Positions 24,627-32,442 of a DNA stretch of 64,000 bases are shown here, in pieces. The stretch's first letter is position 1; each line of letters starts with the position of its first letter. The DNA comes from Deefgea tanakiae. GTDB lineage: Bacteria; Pseudomonadota; Gammaproteobacteria; Burkholderiales; Chitinibacteraceae. The DNA is taken from the NCBI RefSeq assembly GCF_019665765.1, contig NZ_CP081150.1:620001-684000 (forward strand), in the 5' to 3' direction. The position numbers were made by a program, and so were the translations under genes. The notes below the pieces were generated by a model. That model did not search any database, was not told where the DNA came from, and worked only from the letters and a program-made list of their open reading frames with translations.

Positions 24627-25913
24627 TTAAACCGCAGTTTCGTCGAGTTCTGGAATCGCGATTTGGTTATCGGTACTGAATTGATAGTCTTTGAACACGT
24701 GTTCGGCTGTCAATAACTGGTAACGGCCGTCTGGCAATACATTGGTGGTGTCTTTCAAGCGATAGGTGTAATGCCCACAAGTCCAGCAATCAAAGTTGCG
24801 CATGTGCGTGCACAGACAGGTTTTGTCATACACATGAATCTCAGAAATCTTTTTCGCAGTTGGATTTTCTTCGATGACTTTATTGTACGCATTGATATAC
24901 GCGCAGCCGCCATTGGCATCGAGCAAGTAGCCGTAGGCTTCGCAGTTCGGGCGAATGCCTGAGCCAATCGCTGGCGTGTTTTTCATCATGCGCATCGGGT
25001 AGCCCGTTGGCGAAATTTGATTCACTTCGATGATGTCTTCAGAAGCTTTGTAATATTCTTGCTTCACATCATCCGGCAAGCCACATTCTTTCGTCACGGT
25101 AAAGCGCGTTGCAACTTGTACACCGCCGCAGCCCATTTCTAAGTATTGAACAGCATCCGATCCCGTAAATACGCCACCCGCAGCGATCACCGGCATATTG
25201 TCGTAGCCTTGCTCTTTGATCCACGCGATGACTTCGGCCACGATGTCTTCGAGTTTGAAATCGGCCCAGTCCATGCCAAAACCCAAATGACCGCCTGCGA
25301 GCGGGCCTTCAACGACCACATAATCAGGTAGGCGATTGCTACGCGCCGATTTTTTGATGAACAACTGCAAAGCACGAACCGATGAAACGATGATGCCCAG
25401 CTTGGCTTCATGAAAACGTGGATGATCTTGAATCAGTGCAAACGAACCCAAGTGCAGACCCGCAGCCAGGGTAATGCCGTCGATACCTGCATCGAGTGCT
25501 GCGTTCATGCGAACGCGGATGGTTTCTTTCGGGCCATTCATCGTCAACTTTTCCATGCAGTTGATGAAGATCAGACCGTTGCCTTGCTTGCGTTTCATCG
25601 TTGCTTCAACGTGCAGGCGCGTTGCTTCTTCAAGCTGTTTTAGGTCGAACTGCACCACGGCTTTGTCAGAATTGGCGACGTTGAATTTGTATTGCTTGAG
25701 CTTGTCTTTGACGTGTTTGGTGTTGTAACGGCGATCGGTAACGGTATTAATCATCGCATCGGAAATATGGCCAATGCCGCCCAAGCGGCAGGCTTCCAGT
25801 GCCAAATCGGCGGTGGAAATATCTACGCCCATGCCACCGATCATGATAGGCACGTATTCTGCTGCATCACTTGCTGTAGAAAACTTCAAACGAAAATCAT
25901 CAACACGCTTCAT
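24627..25913 (-). CDS. nitronate monooxygenase family flavoprotein with Cys-rich C-terminal tail
   Basis: The first 320 or so residues are an FMN-binding TIM barrel of the 2-nitropropane dioxygenase/nitronate monooxygenase family (PIMIGGMGVDIST, EGPLAGGHLGFG, VIAAGGVFTGSDAVQYLEMG, GVQVATRF). At 428 residues it is longer than typical members (about 320-370). The extra C-terminus holds six Cys in 56 residues: 324, 337, 366, 368, 376 and 379, the last four as CLC and CWTC. This pattern suggests a bound metal or iron-sulfur cluster. The physiological substrate is unknown. It is a single gene, divergent from bioF. Confidence 0.82.
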   Translation of the reverse strand: MKRVDDFRLKFSTASDAAEYVPIMIGGMGVDISTADLALEACRLGGIGHISDAMINTVTDRRYNTKHVKDKLKQYKFNVANSDKAVVQFDLKQLEEATRLHVEATMKRKQGNGLIFINCMEKLTMNGPKETIRVRMNAALDAGIDGITLAAGLHLGSFALIQDHPRFHEAKLGIIVSSVRALQLFIKKSARSNRLPDYVVVEGPLAGGHLGFGMDWADFKLEDIVAEVIAWIKEQGYDNMPVIAAGGVFTGSDAVQYLEMGCGGVQVATRFTVTKECGLPDDVKQEYYKASEDIIEVNQISPTGYPMRMMKNTPAIGSGIRPNCEAYGYLLDANGGCAYINAYNKVIEENPTAKKISEIHVYDKTCLCTHMRNFDCWTCGHYTYRLKDTTNVLPDGRYQLLTAEHVFKDYQFSTDNQIAIPELDETAV

Positions 25914-26187
25914 TAGATCAATCCATTCATAAATCCGGTTTTAGCGGACTTAATGATTAGTAAATTTTTGAATGCCGAATGATAACTTGGAATAGGGGGG
26001 TTTGGCTCGTGTCAATGATGACAATAAGCAATAAAATGCCGCAGCAGCCGGGTGAATTTCACCATGACTTTCAATTTACTCACTAAAAGAGACCACTTTA
26101 TTTCTTTTGAGGTAAGCCTTGCCGAGTATTTCGCAGCGCCAGCTAAATCAATTTAGAATGGCGGCAACGATTTATGTGGATGAATTC

Positions 26188-27345
26188 ATGAGTGAGCCTA
26201 GCCTGTTTCAAGAGTTAGCCGCTGATTTGGCCGAGCGGAAAGCCAATCACTTGTACCGAACACGGCGGGTATTAGATTCGCCGCAAGGCGCGCGCGTTAC
26301 GGTGGATGGGCGCGAATTACTCAATTTTTGCAGCAACGATTATTTGGGTTTGGCCAATCATCCAAGTGTCGTCGCCGCTGCGCAGGCGGGCGCAGTGCGC
26401 TGGGGCGTCGGCAGTGGCGCTTCGCATTTGGTCGCAGGGCATTTTGCCATCGAGCAAGCGCTTGAAGATCGCCTCGCGGCGTGGGCGGGAAAACCCGCGG
26501 CGATCACCTTATCGACGGGCTATATGGCTAATTTGGCGGTGGTAACGGGTTTAGTCGGTCGCGGTGACGCGGTCTTTGCCGATAAAACCAATCACGCCTC
26601 GCTCAATGATGCGATGGCTTTGTCGCGCGCCGACGTCAAACGCTTTGCCCATAGCGATGTGGCCGCGCTGGAACGTTTGCTCGCAGCGAGTACAGCCAAA
26701 CGCAAAATGATTATCGTCGACGCCGTATTTAGCATGGACGGCGACATCGCGCCGCTGGCGGAAATGCTCGCACTGGCCGAATCGTATGATGCGCTGCTGT
26801 ACATCGACGATGCGCATGGTTTTGGCGTGCTGGGCGACGGGCGTGGCACTTTGGCCGAGTTAGGTTTATCGTCACCTCGTATTATCTATATGGCGACTTT
26901 GGGAAAAGCGGCGGGCGTTGCAGGGGCGTATATTGCTGCAGAGCAAGTGGTCATTGACTATCTGATTAATACTGCCAAGCCATATATCTATACCACTGCT
27001 GCACCACCCATGATTGCTGCAGCGATGCACGCGAGTTTGGACGTGATTGAGTCGGACAGCGCACGGCGCGACACTTTGCATCGCCATATTGCGTATTTCC
27101 GCGATTCGTTGGCAGGTACTTGCGCATTGCTACCTTCACGCACGGCGATTCAGCCGATCTTGTTGCCCGATGTCGCCACTGCCGTCGCCGTCTCGCAAGC
27201 ACTCTTTGACGCCGGATTCTGGGTCGCCGCGATTCGCCCACCGACCGTGCCGACACCACGCCTGCGGGTGGTGCTCAATGCGGCACATACCGATGAGGAA
27301 GTCGCAGCACTGTGCAAGATGCTGCAGCGGATTTTGAGTGCTTAA
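26188..27345 (+). CDS. bioF: 8-amino-7-oxononanoate synthase
   Basis: The 385-residue PLP enzyme joins pimeloyl thioester and L-alanine in the first biotin-ring step. It shows FCSNDYLGLANHP, GSGASHLVAGH, VDAVFSMDGDIAPLAE, DDAHGFGVLG, the PLP-lysine segment ATLGKAAGVAGAY and AIRPPTVP. The ATG at 26188 aligns with the E. coli BioF start; a TTG at 26119 with GAGG upstream is the main alternative and would add 23 residues. No BirA-type operator was recognised. bioH lies 2.1 kb downstream on the same strand. Confidence 0.92.
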   Translation: MSEPSLFQELAADLAERKANHLYRTRRVLDSPQGARVTVDGRELLNFCSNDYLGLANHPSVVAAAQAGAVRWGVGSGASHLVAGHFAIEQALEDRLAAWAGKPAAITLSTGYMANLAVVTGLVGRGDAVFADKTNHASLNDAMALSRADVKRFAHSDVAALERLLAASTAKRKMIIVDAVFSMDGDIAPLAEMLALAESYDALLYIDDAHGFGVLGDGRGTLAELGLSSPRIIYMATLGKAAGVAGAYIAAEQVVIDYLINTAKPYIYTTAAPPMIAAAMHASLDVIESDSARRDTLHRHIAYFRDSLAGTCALLPSRTAIQPILLPDVATAVAVSQALFDAGFWVAAIRPPTVPTPRLRVVLNAAHTDEEVAALCKMLQRILSA

Positions 27346-27347
27346 AT

Positions 27348-27396
27348 AGGTATATTACTGCAGACATTAATCAATAATGCCTAGAAGGCAATACAT
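27348..27396. repeat. 49-bp intergenic repeat, copy R4
   Basis: It begins AGGTAT and ends GGCAATACAT, exactly 49 bp, 2 nt after the bioF stop and 14 nt before the next start codon. The interior AACATT-like/AATGCC bases make it an imperfect palindrome. Confidence 0.82.
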
Positions 27397-27410
27397 CGAT
27401 AAGGTTAAAT

Positions 27411-28295
27411 ATGAAAACTTTGAATGTCATTGGCCCCGGTCGCTTGGGGCAAAGTTTGGCACGCTTGGCGGTGGATTCTGGGCAATACCAAATCGGTGGC
27501 GTGTTGGCGCGCTCTGAACAATCGGCCGCCAAGGCGCTGGCTTTTATTGGTGCGGGGCAAGTGTGTTTGCAACTGGCTGATTTGCCGCCTGCAGATTTGT
27601 GGTTGCTGGCCGTTCCCGATTCATCGATTGCAGCGGTGGCGGTGGAGTTGGCGGCGGCGCAGGTGGTGAAGACAGGTGATGTGGTGTTTCACGCCAGCGG
27701 GGCGCTAGAGGCGAATATCCTTGCGCCGCTGCAAGCGCAAGGCGCATTGATTGCCAGCCTGCATCCAGCATTTTCCTTTGCCGATCCCGCGCGTGCGGTG
27801 TTGACGTTTTTTGGTACGCCGTGCGCGATTGAGGGCAATGCCGCTGCTTGCAAACTACTCAATCAATTTGCCCAAGCGATTGGCGGCGTGCCGTTTGCCT
27901 TGGCCGAAGGTGGTAAAGGCGCTTATCACGCAGCGCTGTCGATGGCAGCAAACTATCTTGTGACGCTTGCTGATCTCTCGCTGAAAACTGCACATCAGGC
28001 AGGTATTGCCCCGGAGATGGCTAATAGCTTGGTATTGGGGCTGATGCAGCAGACTTTGCATAATATCCAAGCGCTTGGCCCTGCTGTGGCGTTGACGGGG
28101 CCGATTGTGCGCGGTGATGCGGGAACGGTTCAGCGGCACTTGGAAGTAGTCGGGGAAAATCAACAGGCACCATATCGTGTTATGGGTTTGGCAACGCTGA
28201 GTTTGGCGGGAGACAGAGTGTCGCCTGAGCAGGCTCGCCAATTAAAAACAGCCTTAACTCAAGCGGAGCATGCATTGTGTACATCGGGGAATTAG
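27411..28295 (+). CDS. Rossmann-like and DUF2520 domain protein
   Basis: The 294-residue protein has an N-terminal NAD(P)-type Rossmann fold (NVIGPGRLGQSLARLA, then LWLLAVPDSSI and HASGALEANILAPL) and a helical C-terminal DUF2520 domain (KGAYHAALSMAANYLVTL, ALTGPIVRGDAGTVQRHLE). The architecture resembles 6-phosphogluconate and ketopantoate-type dehydrogenases, but no reaction is established for the family. It follows bioF and overlaps the MerR gene by 19 bp. Confidence 0.85.
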   Translation: MKTLNVIGPGRLGQSLARLAVDSGQYQIGGVLARSEQSAAKALAFIGAGQVCLQLADLPPADLWLLAVPDSSIAAVAVELAAAQVVKTGDVVFHASGALEANILAPLQAQGALIASLHPAFSFADPARAVLTFFGTPCAIEGNAAACKLLNQFAQAIGGVPFALAEGGKGAYHAALSMAANYLVTLADLSLKTAHQAGIAPEMANSLVLGLMQQTLHNIQALGPAVALTGPIVRGDAGTVQRHLEVVGENQQAPYRVMGLATLSLAGDRVSPEQARQLKTALTQAEHALCTSGN

Positions 28296-28702
28296 CTAAA
28301 CTTAGTGGCACCAGCGCCAAAGCCATTCGCCATTATGAAAACCTGGGTTTACTGGGTCAAGTCGAGCGGCAAGGCGTTTACCGCATTTATGACTTGCAAG
28401 ATGTGCAAGTGGTGCAATGGATTAAGCAGGCACAAAGCTTGGGTTTTCGTTTGAACGAGCTTGTTGCTGCATTTCAAAAAGACGCCGATGGTCAGTTGAA
28501 TTGGCAAGAAATGAATCGGCAAATTGAGTTCAAGCGTAGTGCAATTTGCCAAGAAATTGCGCATCTACAAAGTTTAGAAGCACGTTTAACTGCGATGCAT
28601 ATTGAAATCGATGAATGTATCAGCGGCGCGCCTTTGGCTGCCGAACCTACCCCAGATCAAGCCAAGTTTTATGCTTTTTGTGCTGAAGCGCAAAGCACTT
28701 GA
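28277..28702 (+). CDS. MerR family transcriptional regulator
   Basis: The 141-residue protein starts at a GTG within the end of the preceding gene. Residues 1-68 are a MerR winged helix (IGELAKLSGTSAKAIRHYEN, GVYRIYDLQDV), followed by a coiled coil (about 78-112). The effector region has a single Cys (Cys135) besides Cys93 and Cys113, not the metal-binding pattern of MerR, CueR or ZntR, so a metal effector is unlikely. The oxidoreductase gene 50 bp downstream is a candidate target. Confidence 0.88.
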   Translation: MYIGELAKLSGTSAKAIRHYENLGLLGQVERQGVYRIYDLQDVQVVQWIKQAQSLGFRLNELVAAFQKDADGQLNWQEMNRQIEFKRSAICQEIAHLQSLEARLTAMHIEIDECISGAPLAAEPTPDQAKFYAFCAEAQST

Positions 28703-28755
28703 CTCTGTCCTTAGGGGCAGACTTAGGCTAATGCTTTTCTTTGCGGGAGAGCATG

Positions 28756-29334
28756 ATGAGCAAAAAAGTGTTGGTGATTTTGGGGCATTCTTTAGATGAT
28801 AGTTTTTGCGCTGCACTGAGTGCGCAGTATGCGGTGAGCGCAGCGGCGGCAGGACATCAGGTTCAGATTTTGAAGTTGGGTGACTTGCAGTTCGATCCAA
28901 TTTTGCATCAAGGGTATCGGCAGATTCAGCCTTTGGAAGTCGATTTGGTGCAGGCACAAGCGCAAATTGAATGGGCTGAGCATATCGCCTTGGTTTACCC
29001 GATCTGGTGGGGCGCTGCACCCGCGCTATTGAAGGGTTTTATTGATCGCGTTTTTGTGCCGGGATTTGCGTTCAAATATCAAGAAAACTCCAGTTTCCAA
29101 GTCAAATTACTCAAGGGGCGCAGTGCGCATTTGCTAGTGACGATGGATACGCCGCCGTGGTACTACCGCTGGGTGTATCGTTTGTCGGTCTTGCGGCAAA
29201 TGCGTGTAACGACCTTGGAATTTTGTGGCATTCAAGTGAAGAAAACGGCTATTTTTGGTCCTGTAATCAGTGCGAAGCCCGAACAAAGATCGGCTTGGCT
29301 TGCTCAAGCTTGTGCTTTGGCGACACGGATTTAA
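28756..29334 (+). CDS. NAD(P)H-dependent oxidoreductase (flavodoxin-like fold)
   Basis: The 192-residue protein matches the NAD(P)H dehydrogenase (quinone) / MdaB-like family: VLVILGHSLDDSFCAAL at the FMN phosphate loop, LVYPIWWGAAPALLKGFIDRV and TMDTPPWYYRW. The ATG at 28756 lies 6 nt after GGAG; one codon earlier is another ATG. It follows a MerR-type regulator on the same strand, a common arrangement for inducible quinone or azo reductases. Confidence 0.86.
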   Translation: MSKKVLVILGHSLDDSFCAALSAQYAVSAAAAGHQVQILKLGDLQFDPILHQGYRQIQPLEVDLVQAQAQIEWAEHIALVYPIWWGAAPALLKGFIDRVFVPGFAFKYQENSSFQVKLLKGRSAHLLVTMDTPPWYYRWVYRLSVLRQMRVTTLEFCGIQVKKTAIFGPVISAKPEQRSAWLAQACALATRI

Positions 29335-29446
29335 GTTTTCTAAGTTGATCAGCAAATTTTGAGCGAAAATTTTTGCCACTGAGCCGCCCATTGACCGAGC
29401 TAGGCGGTAAACTGCGACTCCGTTTGAATGGGTGTTGGAACAAATC

Positions 29447-30208
29447 ATGTGGATTGAAACGCGTGGCCGTGGGCCGGATTTGGTGCTGCTGCACGGTTGG
29501 GCGATGAACAGTACAGTCTGGAATTCAATTGTCGATGAATTGGCGCAGCATTATTGCGTGCATTTGGTCGATTTGCCGGGGCACGGCGCGTCACCTGCCA
29601 CATCTTCGCTGAGTTTGCAGATGATGGTCGATGCGGTCGATGCGGCGTTTCCGTGGCCGGTGCAAATTATCGGATGGTCTTTGGGCGGCGCGGTGGCTGC
29701 ACAGTGGGCGATTCAGCAACAGGAAAAAGTAAAGTCATTGACTTTGGTCGCTTCCAGCCCGTGTTTTATGCAGCGGGAAGATTGGCGCGCCGCGATGCCA
29801 GCGACGGTATTGGCGCAATTTGCCGAAGCATTGCAGTCCGATTGGCAGGGTACTTTAAAGCGTTTTATTAGTTTGCAAGCGATGGGTGATGCGAGCGCGA
29901 GAGCGGTGACCAAGGAATTACTCGCCGATTTATTCAAGCACGGCGAGCCGAGTATTGCCTCTTTGGCCGAAGGGTTAGCGATTCTGCGCGATACCGATTT
30001 GCGCGAGCAAATGAGTCAGATCTCGTGCCCAGTTTTATTGCAGTATGGTGATCGAGACACGCTGACGCCGCTACCCGCGGGGCATTGGTTGAAGTCGCAA
30101 TTGTCTGACGCCAAATTGATCGTGCATCAAGGCGCAGCACATGCGCCGTTTTTATCGCATCGGGATGAGTTTCTGGCTGCGCAGTTGGATTTCTTGGCCA
30201 ACAATTAA
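29447..30208 (+). CDS. bioH: pimeloyl-[acyl-carrier protein] methyl ester esterase
   Basis: The 253-residue alpha/beta hydrolase aligns with BioH from its start (LVLLHGWAMNSTVWN). The nucleophile elbow is GWSLGG, the acid is in YGDRDTLTPL and the His in GAAHAPFLSH. BioH removes the methyl group that disguises pimeloyl-ACP during biotin synthesis. The ATG at 29447 is preferred to an in-frame TTG at 29432. Proximity to bioF supports the assignment, since generic hydrolases of this family look similar. Confidence 0.86.
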   Translation: MWIETRGRGPDLVLLHGWAMNSTVWNSIVDELAQHYCVHLVDLPGHGASPATSSLSLQMMVDAVDAAFPWPVQIIGWSLGGAVAAQWAIQQQEKVKSLTLVASSPCFMQREDWRAAMPATVLAQFAEALQSDWQGTLKRFISLQAMGDASARAVTKELLADLFKHGEPSIASLAEGLAILRDTDLREQMSQISCPVLLQYGDRDTLTPLPAGHWLKSQLSDAKLIVHQGAAHAPFLSHRDEFLAAQLDFLANN

Positions 30209-30233
30209 AAGCGGTTTGATGTTTTATGCATAT

Positions 30234-30263
30234 AAAAAAGCCACCGAATTCGGTGGCCTTTTT
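30234..30263. terminator. Bidirectional terminator between bioH and dsbC
   Basis: Stem GCCACCG/CGGTGGC (30240-30246 with 30251-30257) flanked by A and T runs serves both convergent genes. Confidence 0.88.
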
Positions 30264-30278
30264 ACAGATTGCCTTCGC

Positions 30279-31007
30279 TTATTTTTGTTTAGCGAGGATT
30301 TTTTCGATTTCGTCTTTTGGAATCGCACCAGAAACGATTTGGCCGTCAGCAAAAATCAAAGCTGGCGTGCCGTTAATGCCGAGTGACTCACCGAATTTGA
30401 CTGTACGGGCGATTGGATTTTCGCAGCTGGCTTTGCCACCTGTTGGCAAATTACCTTGATGCATAAAATCTTGCCAAGCTTTGACGCGATCTTCGGCACA
30501 CCAAATCAATTCTGATTTACGTGCGGCATCAGGATGCAGGCTGGCCAGTGGCATTAAGAAGGTATAGATGGTGATATTGTCGATGCCGGCCAAGCTTTGC
30601 GTTTCTAGTCGTTTGCAGAATGGGCAGTCTGGATCAGAGAACACCACCAATTGACGTTTGCCATTGCCACGGACTTCTTTAATCGCGTCGGCGAGTGGTA
30701 ATTTTGCAAAGTCCACTTTATTCAATTCGGCCATACGCGCTTCGGTTAGGCTTTTTTTCGATGCCACGTTGACCAAGTCACCCACGACAACATGTTCACC
30801 TTTCGCGTCTGAATAGACAATATGACGTTTATTCAAAACGACTTCATAAAGGCCTTTGATTGGGGTTTCTTTGACCGAATCAACTGGCTGCCCTAGGCTC
30901 TGGCTGAGTTTGGTTTTTAAATCTTTCGGTGGCGCATCCGCTTGTGCGCCGCAGGCGGTCATCGCAATCATGCTGGCGGCGATTAGGGTGCGAGTGAAAT
31001 GTTTCAT
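30279..31007 (-). CDS. dsbC: thiol:disulfide interchange protein DsbC
   Basis: The 242-residue periplasmic isomerase has a signal peptide with a Cys near its end (MIAMTACGAQA), an N-terminal dimerisation domain (about 25-85) and a thioredoxin-fold catalytic domain with the active site FSDPDCPFCKRLE. The cis-proline loop GINGTPALIF is present, as in DsbC. The isomerase reshuffles wrong disulfides in secreted proteins and is kept reduced by DsbD. MTAC could also be a lipobox, making it a lipoprotein. Confidence 0.9.
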   Translation of the reverse strand: MKHFTRTLIAASMIAMTACGAQADAPPKDLKTKLSQSLGQPVDSVKETPIKGLYEVVLNKRHIVYSDAKGEHVVVGDLVNVASKKSLTEARMAELNKVDFAKLPLADAIKEVRGNGKRQLVVFSDPDCPFCKRLETQSLAGIDNITIYTFLMPLASLHPDAARKSELIWCAEDRVKAWQDFMHQGNLPTGGKASCENPIARTVKFGESLGINGTPALIFADGQIVSGAIPKDEIEKILAKQK

Positions 31008-31040
31008 GCTAATCCTTTTAAGAATAATGCAACTGCCTTG

Positions 31041-31089
31041 ATGTATTGCTATGAAGGCTTTGTTAATTAATGGCTACAGTTAGATACAT
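31041..31089. repeat. 49-bp intergenic repeat, copy R5
   Basis: It begins ATGTATTGCT and ends ATACAT, exactly 49 bp, between the minus-strand ubiH-family gene and dsbC, 5 nt past the stop of the former. Its interior ATTAATG.CT.CAGT matches copy R4 read on the other strand at most positions. Confidence 0.82.
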
Positions 31090-31094
31090 CAAAT

Positions 31095-32288
31095 TTAAGA
31101 GTCCATGGCATGGCGTATCAGTTGCCGTTTAATCCATGGTAATGAGTCGGTGAAGCCTAGCCCGATATTACGTAGGCTTTTTAAAATCGAATTCTGGTTG
31201 TTAAACAATTTTTGCAAACCATCGCAGACTGTTTGCATCAGCAGTACTGATTCGCGGCGGGCGCGTTCGTATCGTCGTAAGACCAGCAAGTCGCCGATTC
31301 GTTCCGGATGCGTGTTTCTGAGTAATTGCGCTAATTCTGCCACATCGCCAAAGCCAAGGTTGACGCCCTGACCAGCGAGCGGGTGAACCGTGTGAGCGGC
31401 ATCACCCACTAATGCAATTCGAGTCTTAACGCAGGTTTGAATCTGGGTGAGCTTGAGCGGGAAGGCCGCTGGCGGCGTGACGAGCTTGAGTTCGCCCAGT
31501 GCTTTGCCACCCGCTTGGGCAACGATAGCAGCTAATTGCGCTGCATCGAGGCCAAGTAATTCATTTTTGCGTGCTTCGTTGCACGACCAAACCATCGACA
31601 TTTGATTTTGAGAAAAAGAGGCCTGCTCCGGCAGCGGTAGCCATGCCAAAATACCGTCAGTTTTAAACCATTGCTGCGCAGCGCCGTAGTGCGGTTTTTC
31701 GCAAGCAAAATTAGCAACCACGCCAAATTGCTCGTACGGCTTGCTACTGGCCTCGATATTCATCTGACGGCGCACCCAAGAGTTTGCGCCATCAGCACCA
31801 ATCACCAAACGCGCGTGCAGCTCGCGTTGATTGTTTAAGGTGAGTGTGGCACCACTATGATCGATCTGCAGTGATTCTGGCTCAGCTGGCGTGATGATTT
31901 GAACATTGGGGCTGTCGGCCAGCGCCAGCCAGAGTGCTCGTTGTAATTCACGATTTTCTACGATATACGCTAATTCATCGACGCCGCTTTCGAGCGCATT
32001 AAATTCCAGTTTGGCATTGGCTTCATCACCACGAATTTTCATCGCAGTAATTGGCGACAAACGCTCGGCTCGAACACGATCCCATGCACCAATCTGCGTG
32101 AGTAGCTTGCGGCTAGCGCGGCTAATCGCATACACCCGCTGATCCCAGCTGGCCAGATCAAAATCAAGCACAGGCTCGCGGCCTTCGAGCAAAATAATCG
32201 ATAGCGAAGTGTTTTTTAGCGCCAGCGCCAGCGCCGCACCCACTAAGCCACCGCCCACAATGATTAAATCAGCATCGTATGTTTTCAT
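31095..32288 (-). CDS. FAD-dependent UbiH/UbiF/VisC/Coq6 family hydroxylase
   Basis: The protein (397 residues from the ATG at 32288; a TTG at 32324 would add 12) is a class A flavin monooxygenase. It has the FAD Rossmann motif IIVGGGLVGAALALAL, the DG motif VIGADGANSWVR and the second FAD motif ALVGDAAHTVHPLAGQGVNLGFGD. This family performs ring hydroxylations in ubiquinone synthesis; which position is modified cannot be told from the sequence alone. It lies upstream of dsbC in the same direction, separated by a 49-bp repeat. Confidence 0.87.
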   Translation of the reverse strand: MKTYDADLIIVGGGLVGAALALALKNTSLSIILLEGREPVLDFDLASWDQRVYAISRASRKLLTQIGAWDRVRAERLSPITAMKIRGDEANAKLEFNALESGVDELAYIVENRELQRALWLALADSPNVQIITPAEPESLQIDHSGATLTLNNQRELHARLVIGADGANSWVRRQMNIEASSKPYEQFGVVANFACEKPHYGAAQQWFKTDGILAWLPLPEQASFSQNQMSMVWSCNEARKNELLGLDAAQLAAIVAQAGGKALGELKLVTPPAAFPLKLTQIQTCVKTRIALVGDAAHTVHPLAGQGVNLGFGDVAELAQLLRNTHPERIGDLLVLRRYERARRESVLLMQTVCDGLQKLFNNQNSILKSLRNIGLGFTDSLPWIKRQLIRHAMDS

Positions 32289-32442
32289 GGGGATTGAGTT
32301 TATCACCCCATCAAATTGTTGCAAGGCGATTTATGCGCTTGACGAAAAGACGACTTGTTTTGGTGTTGCAGGCGCTGGCATTCAGATTATAGCTGGCTTT
32401 GCGTGGGCGGCTGACTGACATATCTTGCTCTAGACTGAGTGA

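Noticed and set aside
25914-26187. BirA operator before bioF
   Set aside because: No sequence resembling the TTGTAAACC/GGTTTACAA dyad was found.
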